From contig NZ_DF820425.1 of assembly GCF_000617845.2 (NCBI RefSeq), forward strand, positions 6,640,741-6,704,740: a stretch of 64,000 bases of DNA. Reading direction: 5' to 3'. Numbering within the stretch: the stretch's first letter is position 1; each line of letters starts with the position of its first letter. The position numbers and the translations under genes were made by a program. The notes under the pieces are model-generated. The model did not search any database. It saw nothing but the letters and a program-made list of their open reading frames with translations, and had not been told where the DNA came from. This DNA is from Bradyrhizobium sp. DOA9. Lineage in GTDB: Bacteria > Pseudomonadota > Alphaproteobacteria > Rhizobiales > Xanthobacteraceae. This document shows positions 1-9,452 of the stretch, piece after piece.

Positions 1-1
1 C

Positions 2-409
2 GAGCCTGGCGTGCTGAACAAGGCACGGCTGATATCCTTTGCGGCCGATGTCGCAGTTCCGGAAAAGCTCCTGCTCCAGCTCGGCTATGGCGCCTACAAG
101 TTCTACACCGCGCCGGTGCAGTATCCGGGCTTGTCACCGGCGCCCGACGAGAGCGACGACGATCCACGCTGCTATTCCGTGATCGCGCAATCAATGATGA
201 TCTGGCCGGATTTCAAGAAGGTGGTCGGCCTGGAGACCGTGACGATTCCTGACGGCACCGTTGCTGCCGAGCGCGAGCGGATGGTGCTCTCTCGCCTCGC
301 GTACCTGTTCTGGCAGATGTCGGGCATGATCGCCGGCGAGGCCACCGATCTCCCCGGCATCATCGAGTCCAGCGAAGGCCGGCGTCCGGCGCTCGCGATG
401 ATGAACTAA
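2..409 (+). CDS. C-terminal part of a hypothetical protein (partial at left edge)
   Basis: The frame is open from the window edge and stops at 407-409, so this is probably the 3' end of a longer gene. A GTG at 11 could start a 132-residue protein, but no ribosome binding site can be judged this close to the edge. I do not recognise the family. The visible part is soluble-looking, with no membrane segment, signal peptide or catalytic motif. It has an acidic patch near residue 50 (DESDDD) and a mostly helical C-terminal half. It converges on the BamA-type gene, with about 130 bases between them that hold nothing I can name. Confidence 0.6.
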   Translation, partial: EPGVLNKARLISFAADVAVPEKLLLQLGYGAYKFYTAPVQYPGLSPAPDESDDDPRCYSVIAQSMMIWPDFKKVVGLETVTIPDGTVAAERERMVLSRLAYLFWQMSGMIAGEATDLPGIIESSEGRRPALAMMN

Positions 410-543
410 GGGCCGCCAGCGCGGTACGAGGCTGCGCGGAGCGCCAGGCGGTGCTCCGGCGCCGCGACCGCGATCGTCCGGCCCCGCACGGCTCTCTCCT
501 CGATTGACGCGATCCTCTCTCGACATGCACGGCGGGCGTCCAA

Positions 544-3057
544 CTAGAACGAAGTGCCGCCCCCAAACCTGAACTCCTGAACCGTGTCGTATTTGCCCTT
601 CGTCAGCGGCACGGCGTAGTCGAAGCGCAACGGCCCAAACGGCGAGGCCCAGATCAGGCCGACGCCGACCGACGATCGCACCGTACTGCTGTCGTCATAT
701 TGCAGTCCGCAGGTCGGGCAAGCCTTGGTATTGACTTCGCCCGTGGCCGACCAGGAAGTCGGACCCTGGTAGCCCCAGAGCGATCCGGCATCGGCGTAGA
801 GCGCGCCCTTCAGACCGACTTCCTTGGGCAGGAACCAGAACGGCATCTGCACCTCCATCGACGCGCCCCAATATTTCGTGCCGCCGAGCGCATCGCCGCT
901 CGCGCCCAGGCTCCAATAGCTGATGTCGCGCGGACCGATGCCGTTGGAAGCGAAGCCGCGCACGAGGTTCGGCCCCATCTGGAAGTGATCCAGCATGCGC
1001 AGATCCTTGTCGCCGATCTTGTTCAGCAGGCCACCCTGCAGATGGATCACGCTGACGATCTCGGATACCAGAGGCGTATAATACTTCGTGTCGAACGCCG
1101 TCTTCAGATAAGTGACGTCTCCGCCGACGCCGGCGAAGTCCTGCTTGAAGTCGATCAGCAAGCCGTCCGTCGGATTCTTGGTGTTGTCGAGCGTGTTGTA
1201 GGTCAGCGTATAACCGAGCGACGACGTCCAGGTCGCGCCGTTCGCCAGCTCTTTCCGAACCGGCAGGGTCGACTCCCCGTCGCCATAACAGCCGTATCCG
1301 TAAACGCCGGAATCCGTGGAATTGGTCGGGTCCACACCGCCCAGCACGTTCTGGATGTAGGCCGGCGTCGGATTGAAGGCCAGTGAGGAATTCGCTGCGT
1401 TGTTGTTGCAATTGTTGTAGGCGCTGGCGAGCGAGATGGTCTGCTGATAGAGCGAATAGCGCAGCTGGAGCGACAGGTCCTCGCGCAAGGCAAGACCGAT
1501 GCGCGGCGAGAATCCCAGGGTTGTCACCCCGTAGCTCGTGTAGCTGTTGGATTTCTGCTCACGCCAATAGGTATCCAAGCCCAGAGCCAGCCTGTAGTCG
1601 AGCAGATAGGGCTCGACGAAGGACAGCGATATTCCGCGGGAGTATTGACCGTAGGTGACCGAGGCCTTGCCGTAGAAGCCGCGACCGAGCAGGTTGCGCT
1701 CGGAGATCGAGACTTCGGCCAGCGCGCCGTCGGTGGTCGAATAGCCGCCCGAGACCGAGAAGTCGCCGGTCGACTTTTCCTCGAGATCGACGATCAGGAT
1801 CACGCGATCGCTGGAGGAGCCTGGCTCGGTGACGATCTTGACGCTCTTGAAGTAGTCCAGGTTCTTGAGGCGCCGCTCGGCACGGTCGACCAGCGCGCGA
1901 TTGTAGGCGTCGCCTTCCGAGAGGTCGAACTCGCGGCGGATCACGTAGTCGCGTGTGCGCGCATTGCCGCGCAGGTTGATGCGCTCGATATAGGTCCGCG
2001 GCCCCTCGTCGACGTTGAACACGACGGAGACGGTGTGCGCCTCGAAATTGCGGTCGCCGGCGGGACGAACCACGGCAAAGGCGTAGCCGCGGCGCGAGGC
2101 CTCGATCTGCATCTCCTCCGTCGACTTCTCGACCGCTTCGACATTGTAGAGCGAGCCGACATTGACGCGAGAATACGCGCGCAGCGCGCCCGCGTCGAAA
2201 TTGACGATGCTGGAGCGGAAGCTCACCGATCCGACCCGATATTGCTGTCCCTCCTCGATCTTGAAGCTGACGAGGAAGCCCTTCTTCTCCGGATCGTATT
2301 CGGTGAGCGCCGCGACGACCTGCACGTCGGCAAAGCCGTTCTTGAGATAGAAGCGGCGGATCAGGTCGCGATCGGCCTCGACGCGGTCGGGATCATAGAC
2401 GTCGTTGTTGCCGAGAAAGCTGAGCAGATTGCTCTCACGGGTCTTGATGACGTCGCGCAATCGCGAGGCCGAGAAGGCGCTGTTGCCGATGAACTCGACG
2501 GACTTGACCGGGGTCTTGGCGCCCTCCTCGACCGTGAAGACGAGATCGACGCGGTTGTTCGGCTGCTCGATGATTTCGGGCGTGACACGCACGTCGTACC
2601 GCCCCGAACGCCGATAGATCTCGGCGATGCGCAGCGTGTCGGATTGCACCAGCGCCCGCGAGAAGGTCCCGCGCGGCTTGGACTGGATCTCGGCCGAGAG
2701 CTGCTCGTCCTTGATCTTCTTGTTGCCCTCGAAGGCGACACGGCCGATCACGGCATTTTCCACCACGGCCACGACGAGACGGCCGCCGGACTGACCGATC
2801 TTCACGTCCTGGAACAGGCCTGTCCCGATCAATGCCTTGAGTCCGTCATCGATGGCGGCTTGATCGAGGCGGCCGCCTGGACCGGACTTGAAGTAGGAGC
2901 GGATCGTCTCGGCCTCGACGCGGCGGTTACCCTCCACCACGATCGTCTCCGCGGCCTGCGCGACCGCCGGCAGCGATAACAGCACGAGGGGAATTGAGCT
3001 CGCAACCGATACGCCACTCGTCGTCACCGCAATCAGCAAGGCCCGCAACACCGACAT
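544..3057 (-). CDS. bamA: BamA-type outer membrane protein assembly factor (stand-alone copy)
   Basis: This 837-residue protein should fold and insert beta-barrel proteins in the outer membrane as the core of the BAM complex. It has a signal peptide (about residues 1-35, cleavage after AVAQA), about five POTRA domains to around residue 420, and a C-terminal beta-barrel ending in aromatic Phe (GGGTSF), the usual outer-membrane signature. POTRA-like openings are clear (VEGNRRVEAETIRSYF, FEGNKKIKDEQL, RGNARTRDYVIRREF). I chose ATG 3055-3057 because a GAGG lies 7 bases upstream and the signal peptide follows; the frame extends upstream to 3435 but looks non-coding there. In alphaproteobacteria the housekeeping bamA normally sits with rseP, lpxD and fabZ. 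None is adjacent here, so this may be a second copy. Confidence 0.9.
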   Translation of the reverse strand: MSVLRALLIAVTTSGVSVASSIPLVLLSLPAVAQAAETIVVEGNRRVEAETIRSYFKSGPGGRLDQAAIDDGLKALIGTGLFQDVKIGQSGGRLVVAVVENAVIGRVAFEGNKKIKDEQLSAEIQSKPRGTFSRALVQSDTLRIAEIYRRSGRYDVRVTPEIIEQPNNRVDLVFTVEEGAKTPVKSVEFIGNSAFSASRLRDVIKTRESNLLSFLGNNDVYDPDRVEADRDLIRRFYLKNGFADVQVVAALTEYDPEKKGFLVSFKIEEGQQYRVGSVSFRSSIVNFDAGALRAYSRVNVGSLYNVEAVEKSTEEMQIEASRRGYAFAVVRPAGDRNFEAHTVSVVFNVDEGPRTYIERINLRGNARTRDYVIRREFDLSEGDAYNRALVDRAERRLKNLDYFKSVKIVTEPGSSSDRVILIVDLEEKSTGDFSVSGGYSTTDGALAEVSISERNLLGRGFYGKASVTYGQYSRGISLSFVEPYLLDYRLALGLDTYWREQKSNSYTSYGVTTLGFSPRIGLALREDLSLQLRYSLYQQTISLASAYNNCNNNAANSSLAFNPTPAYIQNVLGGVDPTNSTDSGVYGYGCYGDGESTLPVRKELANGATWTSSLGYTLTYNTLDNTKNPTDGLLIDFKQDFAGVGGDVTYLKTAFDTKYYTPLVSEIVSVIHLQGGLLNKIGDKDLRMLDHFQMGPNLVRGFASNGIGPRDISYWSLGASGDALGGTKYWGASMEVQMPFWFLPKEVGLKGALYADAGSLWGYQGPTSWSATGEVNTKACPTCGLQYDDSSTVRSSVGVGLIWASPFGPLRFDYAVPLTKGKYDTVQEFRFGGGTSF

Positions 3058-3352
3058 TCCACACCTCAAGAGCACCTCCTGCTCTGAAACGAGACGGCTG
3101 TGGCCGCGATGTGGCCTCGAGGTTTCTGGATTGTTTCCAGTCGTTGAGATTGATGCGCGGATCGGCCGCTTGAGCGCCTCGGTCGAGACGAGCGCAGGAG
3201 CCTTCCGCGGCGCATGATCGGGCATTGAGGTGGCCGCGCTGGGACCGCCAGCAGGCGCGCGCAGCAACATCGCGCAACGCCTGAATTCTTTACAGCCTCC
3301 GAAGCCGGTGCGAGAGGCGACGGCATCGAGAATTCGCATAGGGCATTTGCCG

Positions 3353-3721
3353 ATGAACACGCTTGTTGTAACCAGGACGATGCTGGTCGTCCTCCTCTCC
3401 TCGACCCTCACTGTCCATGCCGCGACCACCCGCAAGCGCGCTCAACAGCCAACGAGCCATGATGTCGTCTACGAGTATGGTCCGCACGGCCCCAACCGCT
3501 CCTACCAGTCCGGCCCGCATACGCGCGTCTACGTCAGCAAGCGATCGTGGCTCGATGGCGGGACCGAGGTGCTTCCGGGGGAGCGCAAATTCACCGACTA
3601 CGCCTTGCCACCCGGCGCATCTTTCGCACGCGAAAACGGCAACCGGCCGCTCGACCGTCAACCCCTGAACCCGGATTCGGACCTGGGTGGATTTGCGCAG
3701 AGAATTCCGATTACGTGGTGA
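3353..3721 (+). CDS. small secreted hypothetical protein
   Basis: A 122-residue protein with a clear N-terminal signal peptide: MNTLVVTRT, a hydrophobic stretch, then TVHAATT, with cleavage likely near residue 24. The mature part is polar, rich in Gly, Pro, Arg and Tyr (YEYGPHGPNR, GPHTRVYVSKRSW), and has no domain I recognise. It probably acts in the periplasm or at the surface. The frame extends upstream to 3230, but that part overlaps the leader of the divergent BamA-type gene and reads as non-coding. The ATG at 3353 gives the sensible signal peptide. No strong ribosome binding site is visible. It is divergent from the BamA-type gene with about 295 bases between the starts, so the two may share a control region. 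Confidence 0.6.
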   Translation: MNTLVVTRTMLVVLLSSTLTVHAATTRKRAQQPTSHDVVYEYGPHGPNRSYQSGPHTRVYVSKRSWLDGGTEVLPGERKFTDYALPPGASFARENGNRPLDRQPLNPDSDLGGFAQRIPITW

Positions 3722-3739
3722 TTGGATACCCTGCTGTCG

Positions 3740-4440
3740 CGGACAGAGTCTCTCCGCGGTGGGATTCTGGATTGCTTCGCTGCGCTCGCAATGACGGAGT
3801 ACGAGGTAGCAGCGTCGCTCTCTTTTCTCGCGTTTCGAACTGGGACACGCCTTCCCGATCTCGCGGCGCATTTTGCCCGAGTTTTGCCTCGTCTCGCCGC
3901 CCTCATCGGCAAGAGGGCGCAGGGAAGGCCGGGTGCCGGCGGCACCCGCGGTCTGCTGCGCGAAAAGCACACGCAAAAAGACCGCACAACAGCATACAGG
4001 TGAAGCCCAACACACGGCCTTCCCTGCGCGATGGTCGGACGGCTTATGCCGCGCTCTCCCGGGAGCCGAGTTCCCTCTGGCCTCCCTCACTCCCGCGAAA
4101 GTCGCCGGCACCGCGCCGGTTGACGCCAGGGCCGCATTCGCCGGAGCTTGACCGTAGCAACGACGGCCAGGACCACACGGTTTTGCCGTACGCACGGCCC
4201 GCCATTTCGCCGCAGTTTTCCCGGCCCTGTCGACGGAGCCGGAAACTTACAGGCGAGACGAACCTGACAGCGCCGCTCGTCCGTACGAAGCTTCAGGCTC
4301 ACGGAGAGCAATCCGCCCTGCCCCTGGCATCTCGTACACGACGCTGCCGCGTCCACCGCAAGCCCGGCTCGCGACAATGACGACCGCATGGTCGCCCCTC
4401 GAGACTGAGCCGGGATGGGCAAGACATACGTCAATTCCGA
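3740..4440. repeat. dispersed non-coding repeat block (Bradyrhizobium type)
   Basis: The stretch carries no convincing gene. Near 3762-3800 it holds the word GGATTCTGGATTGCTTCGCT, continuing into GCTCGCAATGACG, which I recognise from memory as a very common interspersed sequence in Bradyrhizobium and relatives. The rest, from about 3905, resembles a second intergenic repeat of these genomes that yields spurious Arg/Ala/Pro-rich frames on both strands. Exact repeat borders cannot be set from one copy. Confidence 0.5.
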
Positions 4441-4687
4441 ATTTCGGTAAATAAGAATATTTTTGCAGAGAGGGGTTGACGCAGCGGCGAAACAGGGTCG
4501 ATGTCTTGCCTGGCAGGCACCGTGCGGCGGCGCGAGATGCCCCGCAACATCTGTTTACATCCAGCAACATTCCGGCTGCCGAAAGGCCACGATCGCGCGG
4601 CTATTGGGGGCCTGTTCATCCCGCCCTTCCGAAGGCCGATGGGCCACCGCAAGTCCTGCGGCAAGGCTCCTGGATCCCAGCCGATTG
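4441..4687. other. leader region of the efflux operon
   Basis: About 250 bases between the repeat block and the ATG of the outer-membrane lipoprotein gene. The upstream 70 bases are locally A+T-rich (around 4435-4460, AATTTCGGTAAATAAGAATA), which would suit a promoter, but I cannot assign -35 and -10 boxes with confidence. The reading frame of the next gene is open through this stretch, without coding character. Confidence 0.35.
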
Positions 4688-6244
4688 ATGCCGTCACACT
4701 TGTTCGTCGCAGTCCCCGCGTCATCCGCAGAGAACCATCACCCGACGCCGTCCCCATTGCGCGCTGCCCTGTCGCGCGCCGGATCGGCTTGCGTCGCGCT
4801 GATGTTGGCTGCCGCACTGGCTGGCTGCGCCGTCGGGCCGGACTATGCCGGGCCGCCCGGGCTGGCCATGCCGTTGCACTGGAACGCACAACCGACTTCC
4901 CGGCGTCAATCCGGCACGCTGGATCGCTGGTGGATGCGCCTGCGCGATCCCCTGCTCAACCAGCTGATCGAACAGGCCGTCGAAGCCAATCCCAGTGTTG
5001 CCAAAGCCAAGGCGGTCGTGCGCGAGGCGCGCGCAACGGTTCAGCAGACGGGCGCAGGCCTGTTTCCCTCCGTCAGCGGCTCGGCCTCGGTGACCGACAA
5101 CAAGACCAGCGCGGGCTCCGCCTCGGCCACCGTCGACACAGCGCCCTACACGCTGCACCAGGCGAGCTTCGATGCGAGCTGGGAGCTCGACCTGTTCGGC
5201 GGCACGCAGCGGAACGTCGAGGCGGCGGTCCGGGGGCAAGAATCCGCCGAGGAGGATCTGCGCGATAGCCTCGTCACGCTGATCGGCGACGTTGCCGCCT
5301 ATTACGTGGAGGCGCGTGGCTACCAGGCGCGGATCGCGCTGGCGCGACGAACATCGGTCTCGCAGCGCGACACCGAAAAGCTCACCCGCAGCAAATACGA
5401 GGCCGGCAGCGGCAATGCCGTCGATCTCGCCAAGGCGACCGCACAAGCCGCGAGCACGGAGGCGAACGTTCCGACCTATCAGGCGGCGCTTGCGGCCGAC
5501 ATTCACCGACTCGGCATCCTGCTCGGACGGCCGCCCGACGGCGTCGCTTCGCTGATGGCACGGTCCGCGCCCGTGCCTGCACCGCGCATGCCGTTGCCCA
5601 CGGGCCTGCCCGCCGATCTCCTCATGAGCCGCCCCGACGTCGCCAGCGCCGAGCGCAAGCTCGCCCAGGCCACCGCCAAGATCGGCGCGGCCGAAGCTGA
5701 CCGATATCCAGCGGTGTCGCTCACCGGCTCCGTCGGCACTTCTGCCCTGCGTGCCGGCGATCTCGCAAAATATTCCAGCATGAGCTGGTCGGTGGGCCCC
5801 TCTGTCACGGTGCCGGTCTTTGATGCGGGCAAGCGCCTGGCGACCGTCAGAATTGCCGAAGCACAACGCGACCAGGCGTTCGCGACGTTCCATTCGACCC
5901 TGCTCACCGCGTTCGAAGATGTCGAGAATGCGCTGGTGTCGCTGTCGCAGGAGCGCATTCGCGCGTCCAAGCTGGCCGAGGCAGCGAAGAACTATCGCGA
6001 GGCCGCCCGGCTCTCGCGGTCGCTGTTCGAGACCGGTAGCGCCAGCTTCATCGACGTGCTGGACGCCGAACGCTCGCTCTATTCGGCTGAGGATTCGCTG
6101 ATCCAGAGCAAGGTATCCGCGGCTAAGGACTACATTTCCCTCGCGAAGGCCCTCGGTGGCGGCTGGTCCGATCCGGTCGACATATCGACGCCGATCGTCG
6201 TGGACACCAATACAGGACCACACTTCCGGGAGACGGCGAAGTGA
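4688..6244 (+). CDS. NodT-family outer membrane efflux lipoprotein
   Basis: A 518-residue TolC-like channel that should connect the MacAB pump to the outside. The N-terminus has a lipoprotein signal with lipobox LAGC (Cys47) followed by AVGPDY, the classic start of NodT/OprM proteins. Two outer membrane efflux repeats follow, with typical phrases ASWELDLFGG in the first and SVTVPVFDAGKR in the second. I chose ATG 4688 because it gives a short, arginine-bearing lipoprotein signal. The frame opens at 4463, but the upstream residues do not resemble the family. Its stop overlaps the GTG start of macA by four bases (GTGA), so the two are translationally coupled. The long pre-lipobox segment (46 residues) leaves the exact start open. 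Confidence 0.85.
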   Translation: MPSHLFVAVPASSAENHHPTPSPLRAALSRAGSACVALMLAAALAGCAVGPDYAGPPGLAMPLHWNAQPTSRRQSGTLDRWWMRLRDPLLNQLIEQAVEANPSVAKAKAVVREARATVQQTGAGLFPSVSGSASVTDNKTSAGSASATVDTAPYTLHQASFDASWELDLFGGTQRNVEAAVRGQESAEEDLRDSLVTLIGDVAAYYVEARGYQARIALARRTSVSQRDTEKLTRSKYEAGSGNAVDLAKATAQAASTEANVPTYQAALAADIHRLGILLGRPPDGVASLMARSAPVPAPRMPLPTGLPADLLMSRPDVASAERKLAQATAKIGAAEADRYPAVSLTGSVGTSALRAGDLAKYSSMSWSVGPSVTVPVFDAGKRLATVRIAEAQRDQAFATFHSTLLTAFEDVENALVSLSQERIRASKLAEAAKNYREAARLSRSLFETGSASFIDVLDAERSLYSAEDSLIQSKVSAAKDYISLAKALGGGWSDPVDISTPIVVDTNTGPHFRETAK

Positions 6245-7473
6245 CTGATATCATCACCGCCAGGCGCGTGAAGATTGCCGCCGCGGTGGTTGCCGTCGTG
6301 GCAACCGGGGTGGTCGCCGCCATGCGCTTTCCGGGGACGTCGAGCAAGGGGCAGTCCTACATCACCGCGCCGGTCACCGTCAGCGATCTGCGCGAGGAGG
6401 TGCTCGCCAGCGGCACGCTCAAGCCGGCACGCCTGACTGCCGTCGGCGCGCAGGTGTCGGGCCGCATCACCGCGCTCAATGTCCGGGTCGGCGACACGGT
6501 CAAGGCCGGCGACGTCATCGCCCAGATCGACCCTGTCACCAAGCAGAACGATCTGCGCAATTCGGAAGCCTCGCTCAAGAACTACCGCGCGCAGAAACTC
6601 GAGAAGGAAGCCGCGTTGGTGCTGGCGGAAGCCAATCTCACGCGGCAGCAGGCGACGCTGGCGCAGCGTGCCACCTCGCGCAGCGATTTCGACAACGCGG
6701 ATTCCACGGTGCGGCAGACCCGCGCCCAGATCGCCGCGCTCGAAGCCCTGATCGTGGGAGCCGAAGCCAGCGTCGAGACGGCGCGGGTGAACCTCGACTA
6801 CACCAGGATCACCGCGCCCATCGACGGCACGGTGCTCGCCACCGTGGTGCAGGAGGGACAGACGGTCAACGCGGTGCAGTCCGCTCCGACCATCGTCGTG
6901 CTCGGCCAGCTCGAAACCATGACGGTGCGGGCGGAAATCTCCGAGGCCGACATCGTCAAGGTCAGACCGGGCCAGGCGCTCTATTTCACCATCCTCGGCG
7001 ACCAGGACCATCGCTACGAGGCCAGGCTGGAGCAGATCGAGCCGGCCCCCGAATCGATCAAGAGCGATGCCAGCTTCTCCTCGACCACCACATCGAGTTC
7101 GAGCACGAGTTCGAGCTCGTCGAGCTCCACCAGCACCGCCATCTACTACATCGGTGTTTTCAACGTGCCCAACAAGGATCTTTCGCTGCGGACCTACATG
7201 ACCGCAGAGGTGCACATCATCACCGGTGAGGCCAAGCGCGTGAAGGTCATCCCCGCGCTCGCGCTGATGCGCAAATCCGACGGCCGCAGCACCGTCCGCG
7301 TTCTCCATGCGTCGGGTGACGTGCGCGAGCGCGAGGTCAAGACCGGCCTCAATGACCGCACGACGGTCGAGATCAGGTCCGGCCTCGACGAGGGCGAGCG
7401 GGTCGTCACCGGAGAAGCCAACGAGCAGACCGCATCGGGCAGCATGCCCGGCGGCCCGCCGGGAGGTCTCTGA
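6241..7473 (+). CDS. macA: MacA-type periplasmic adaptor of an ABC efflux pump
   Basis: A 410-residue membrane fusion protein that bridges MacB and the outer-membrane channel. It has one N-terminal membrane anchor (about residues 8-25) and a lipoyl-like first half with ASGTLKPARL and VGAQVSGRITALNV. A coiled-coil hairpin follows (about 95-170), then the second half of the lipoyl domain with the signature YTRITAPIDGTVLA, and a beta-barrel and membrane-proximal domain. The GTG start overlaps the upstream stop. A serine/threonine-only stretch of about 25 residues (encoded at 7075-7137) interrupts the beta-barrel region and is unusual for a structured domain. The TGA at 7471 is two bases from the macB ATG. 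Confidence 0.9.
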   Translation: MTDIITARRVKIAAAVVAVVATGVVAAMRFPGTSSKGQSYITAPVTVSDLREEVLASGTLKPARLTAVGAQVSGRITALNVRVGDTVKAGDVIAQIDPVTKQNDLRNSEASLKNYRAQKLEKEAALVLAEANLTRQQATLAQRATSRSDFDNADSTVRQTRAQIAALEALIVGAEASVETARVNLDYTRITAPIDGTVLATVVQEGQTVNAVQSAPTIVVLGQLETMTVRAEISEADIVKVRPGQALYFTILGDQDHRYEARLEQIEPAPESIKSDASFSSTTTSSSSTSSSSSSSTSTAIYYIGVFNVPNKDLSLRTYMTAEVHIITGEAKRVKVIPALALMRKSDGRSTVRVLHASGDVREREVKTGLNDRTTVEIRSGLDEGERVVTGEANEQTASGSMPGGPPGGL

Positions 7474-7474
7474 G

Positions 7475-9436
7475 ATGGCCGATCCGATCATCGCCCTCGA
7501 CAACGTCAGGCGGGAATTTGCCGCCGGTGACACGCGCGTGGTTGCGCTCGACGATTTGTCGTTGAACATCCAGCCCGGCGAGATGGTGGCGATCATCGGC
7601 TCGTCCGGATCGGGCAAATCGACGCTGCTCAACATCCTTGGCTGCCTCGACCGCCCGACCTCGGGCACATATCGTGTCGCCGGCAAGAACGTCTCCGAAC
7701 TCGACGCGGACGAACTGGCGGCGCTGCGGCGCGAGCATTTCGGCTTCATTTTCCAGCGCTATCATTTGCTCGGCGACCTCTCCGCCACCGAGAACGTCGA
7801 GATTCCGGCGATCTATGCCGAAATGAAGACCCGGGAGCGCCGCACGCGCGCAGAGCGGCTGCTCGCAAGGCTCGGTGTGGACGACCGGCGCGGCCACCGC
7901 CCGAACCAGCTGTCGGGCGGCCAGCAGCAGCGCGTCTCGATCGCACGGGCGCTGATCAACGGCGCCGAAGTCATCCTGGCGGACGAGCCGACCGGCGCGC
8001 TCGACCGGCGCAGCGGCGAGGAGGTCCTGAAGATCCTGAAGGAGCTGCACGACGAGGGACGGACGATCATCATCGTCACCCACGACGCCGGTGTCGCCGC
8101 GCGGGCCGAGCGCATCATCGAGCTGCGCGACGGCAGGATCGTTTCCGATCGGCGCACCGAGACCGCAGGCGCATCGGTGCCGGCCGCTGCGGCGTCTCGG
8201 GCTTCACGGGACAGCAGCGCCGACTGGCCCGGCGCGTTGCGGCGCCTGCGGGAAGCCTCGCGGATGGCGATGGTGGCGATGGCCGCGCATCGGCTGCGCG
8301 CCTTCCTGACCATGCTCGGCATCATCATCGGCATCGCCGCAGTGTCGTCCGTGGTTGCGCTCGGCAACGCCTCACAGCGCAAGGTGCTGTCGGACATTTC
8401 GAGTCTCGGCACCAACACGATCGAGGTGTTTCCGGGCAAGGATTTTGGCGACGCGCGTGCCGGCAAGATCAAGACGCTCGTCCTCGGCGATGCCCGCGCG
8501 CTCGGCCAGCAGAGCTTCATTGCCGGGGTCACACCGACGGTCTCGACCAGCACGACGGTGCGCTACCGCGGCAACGAATCGAACGTGCTGGTCAACGGCG
8601 TCGGCGAGAGCTATTTCCAGGTCAAGGGCGCCAAGCTGGCGAAAGGCCGCCTGTTCGACTCCGCCGCGGTGCGCAACATCGAACGGCAAGCCGTCATCGA
8701 CGACAACACCCGCAAGACCTTCTTCGCCGACGACCAGAACTCGGGGATCGGCCGCGTCATCTGGCTCGGCAAGGTGCCCTGCCGCATCGTCGGCGTCATC
8801 GCCCAGCAGCAGGGCGGCTTCGGCTCGAACCAGAACCTCTCAGTCTATCTTCCCTACACCACCGTGCAGGCGCAGTTCACGGGCGACCGCTCGCTTCGCA
8901 GCATCCTGCTCCGGATCAGCGACGAGATTTCGACCGCGCTGGCGCAGGATGCGGTCACCACGCTCCTGACGCAGCGGCACAATACCAAGGATTTCGTCAT
9001 CCTCAACACCGACGACATCCGCCGCACCATCACCAGCACGACCCAGACGCTGGCGTTCCTCGTGGCCGCGATCGCGGTGATCTCGCTGGTCGTCGGCGGC
9101 ATCGGCGTGATGAACATCATGCTGGTGTCCGTCTCCGAACGGATCAGCGAGATCGGCGTGCGCATGGCAGTCGGCGCCAGACGCAGCGACATCCTGCAGC
9201 AGTTCCTGGTGGAGGCGACCCTGATCTCGTCCATCGGCGGCATCGCCGGCATCCTCGTCGCGATCCTGCTCGGGACGGCGGCCAATATGGCGATGCCCGG
9301 ATTCCAAATCAGCTACTCGCTGTTCTCGATCGGCGCGGCATTCCTGACCTCGACCGGGATCGGGGTGGCCTTCGGTTTCTTCCCCGCCCGCCGCGCCGCC
9401 TTCCTGGATCCCGTGGTGGCTTTAAGCCGTGACTGA
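7475..9436 (+). CDS. macB: MacB-type ABC transporter, fused ATPase and permease
   Basis: A 653-residue protein with an N-terminal ATPase and a C-terminal FtsX/MacB permease. The ATPase shows Walker A GSSGSGKST (residues 42-50), signature LSGGQQQRVSIARAL and Walker B ILADEPTGALD. The permease starts with a membrane segment near residue 275 (AFLTMLGIIIGIAAV), followed by a large periplasmic domain and three membrane segments at the end, including the typical VVGGIGVMNIMLVSV. MacB works as a mechanotransmitter that drives substrates such as macrolides, peptides or siderophores from the periplasm through TolC; the substrate here is unknown. ATG 7475 was chosen because it directly precedes the ATPase; the frame is open further upstream inside macA. 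The end overlaps the earliest possible start of the response regulator. Confidence 0.93.
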   Translation: MADPIIALDNVRREFAAGDTRVVALDDLSLNIQPGEMVAIIGSSGSGKSTLLNILGCLDRPTSGTYRVAGKNVSELDADELAALRREHFGFIFQRYHLLGDLSATENVEIPAIYAEMKTRERRTRAERLLARLGVDDRRGHRPNQLSGGQQQRVSIARALINGAEVILADEPTGALDRRSGEEVLKILKELHDEGRTIIIVTHDAGVAARAERIIELRDGRIVSDRRTETAGASVPAAAASRASRDSSADWPGALRRLREASRMAMVAMAAHRLRAFLTMLGIIIGIAAVSSVVALGNASQRKVLSDISSLGTNTIEVFPGKDFGDARAGKIKTLVLGDARALGQQSFIAGVTPTVSTSTTVRYRGNESNVLVNGVGESYFQVKGAKLAKGRLFDSAAVRNIERQAVIDDNTRKTFFADDQNSGIGRVIWLGKVPCRIVGVIAQQQGGFGSNQNLSVYLPYTTVQAQFTGDRSLRSILLRISDEISTALAQDAVTTLLTQRHNTKDFVILNTDDIRRTITSTTQTLAFLVAAIAVISLVVGGIGVMNIMLVSVSERISEIGVRMAVGARRSDILQQFLVEATLISSIGGIAGILVAILLGTAANMAMPGFQISYSLFSIGAAFLTSTGIGVAFGFFPARRAAFLDPVVALSRD

Positions 9437-9452
9437 CCGTAGGATTGCAGAC

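Noticed and set aside
4463..4687. N-terminal extension of the outer-membrane lipoprotein
   Set aside because: The extra 75 residues are Arg/Cys-rich without family similarity, and would bury the lipoprotein signal.
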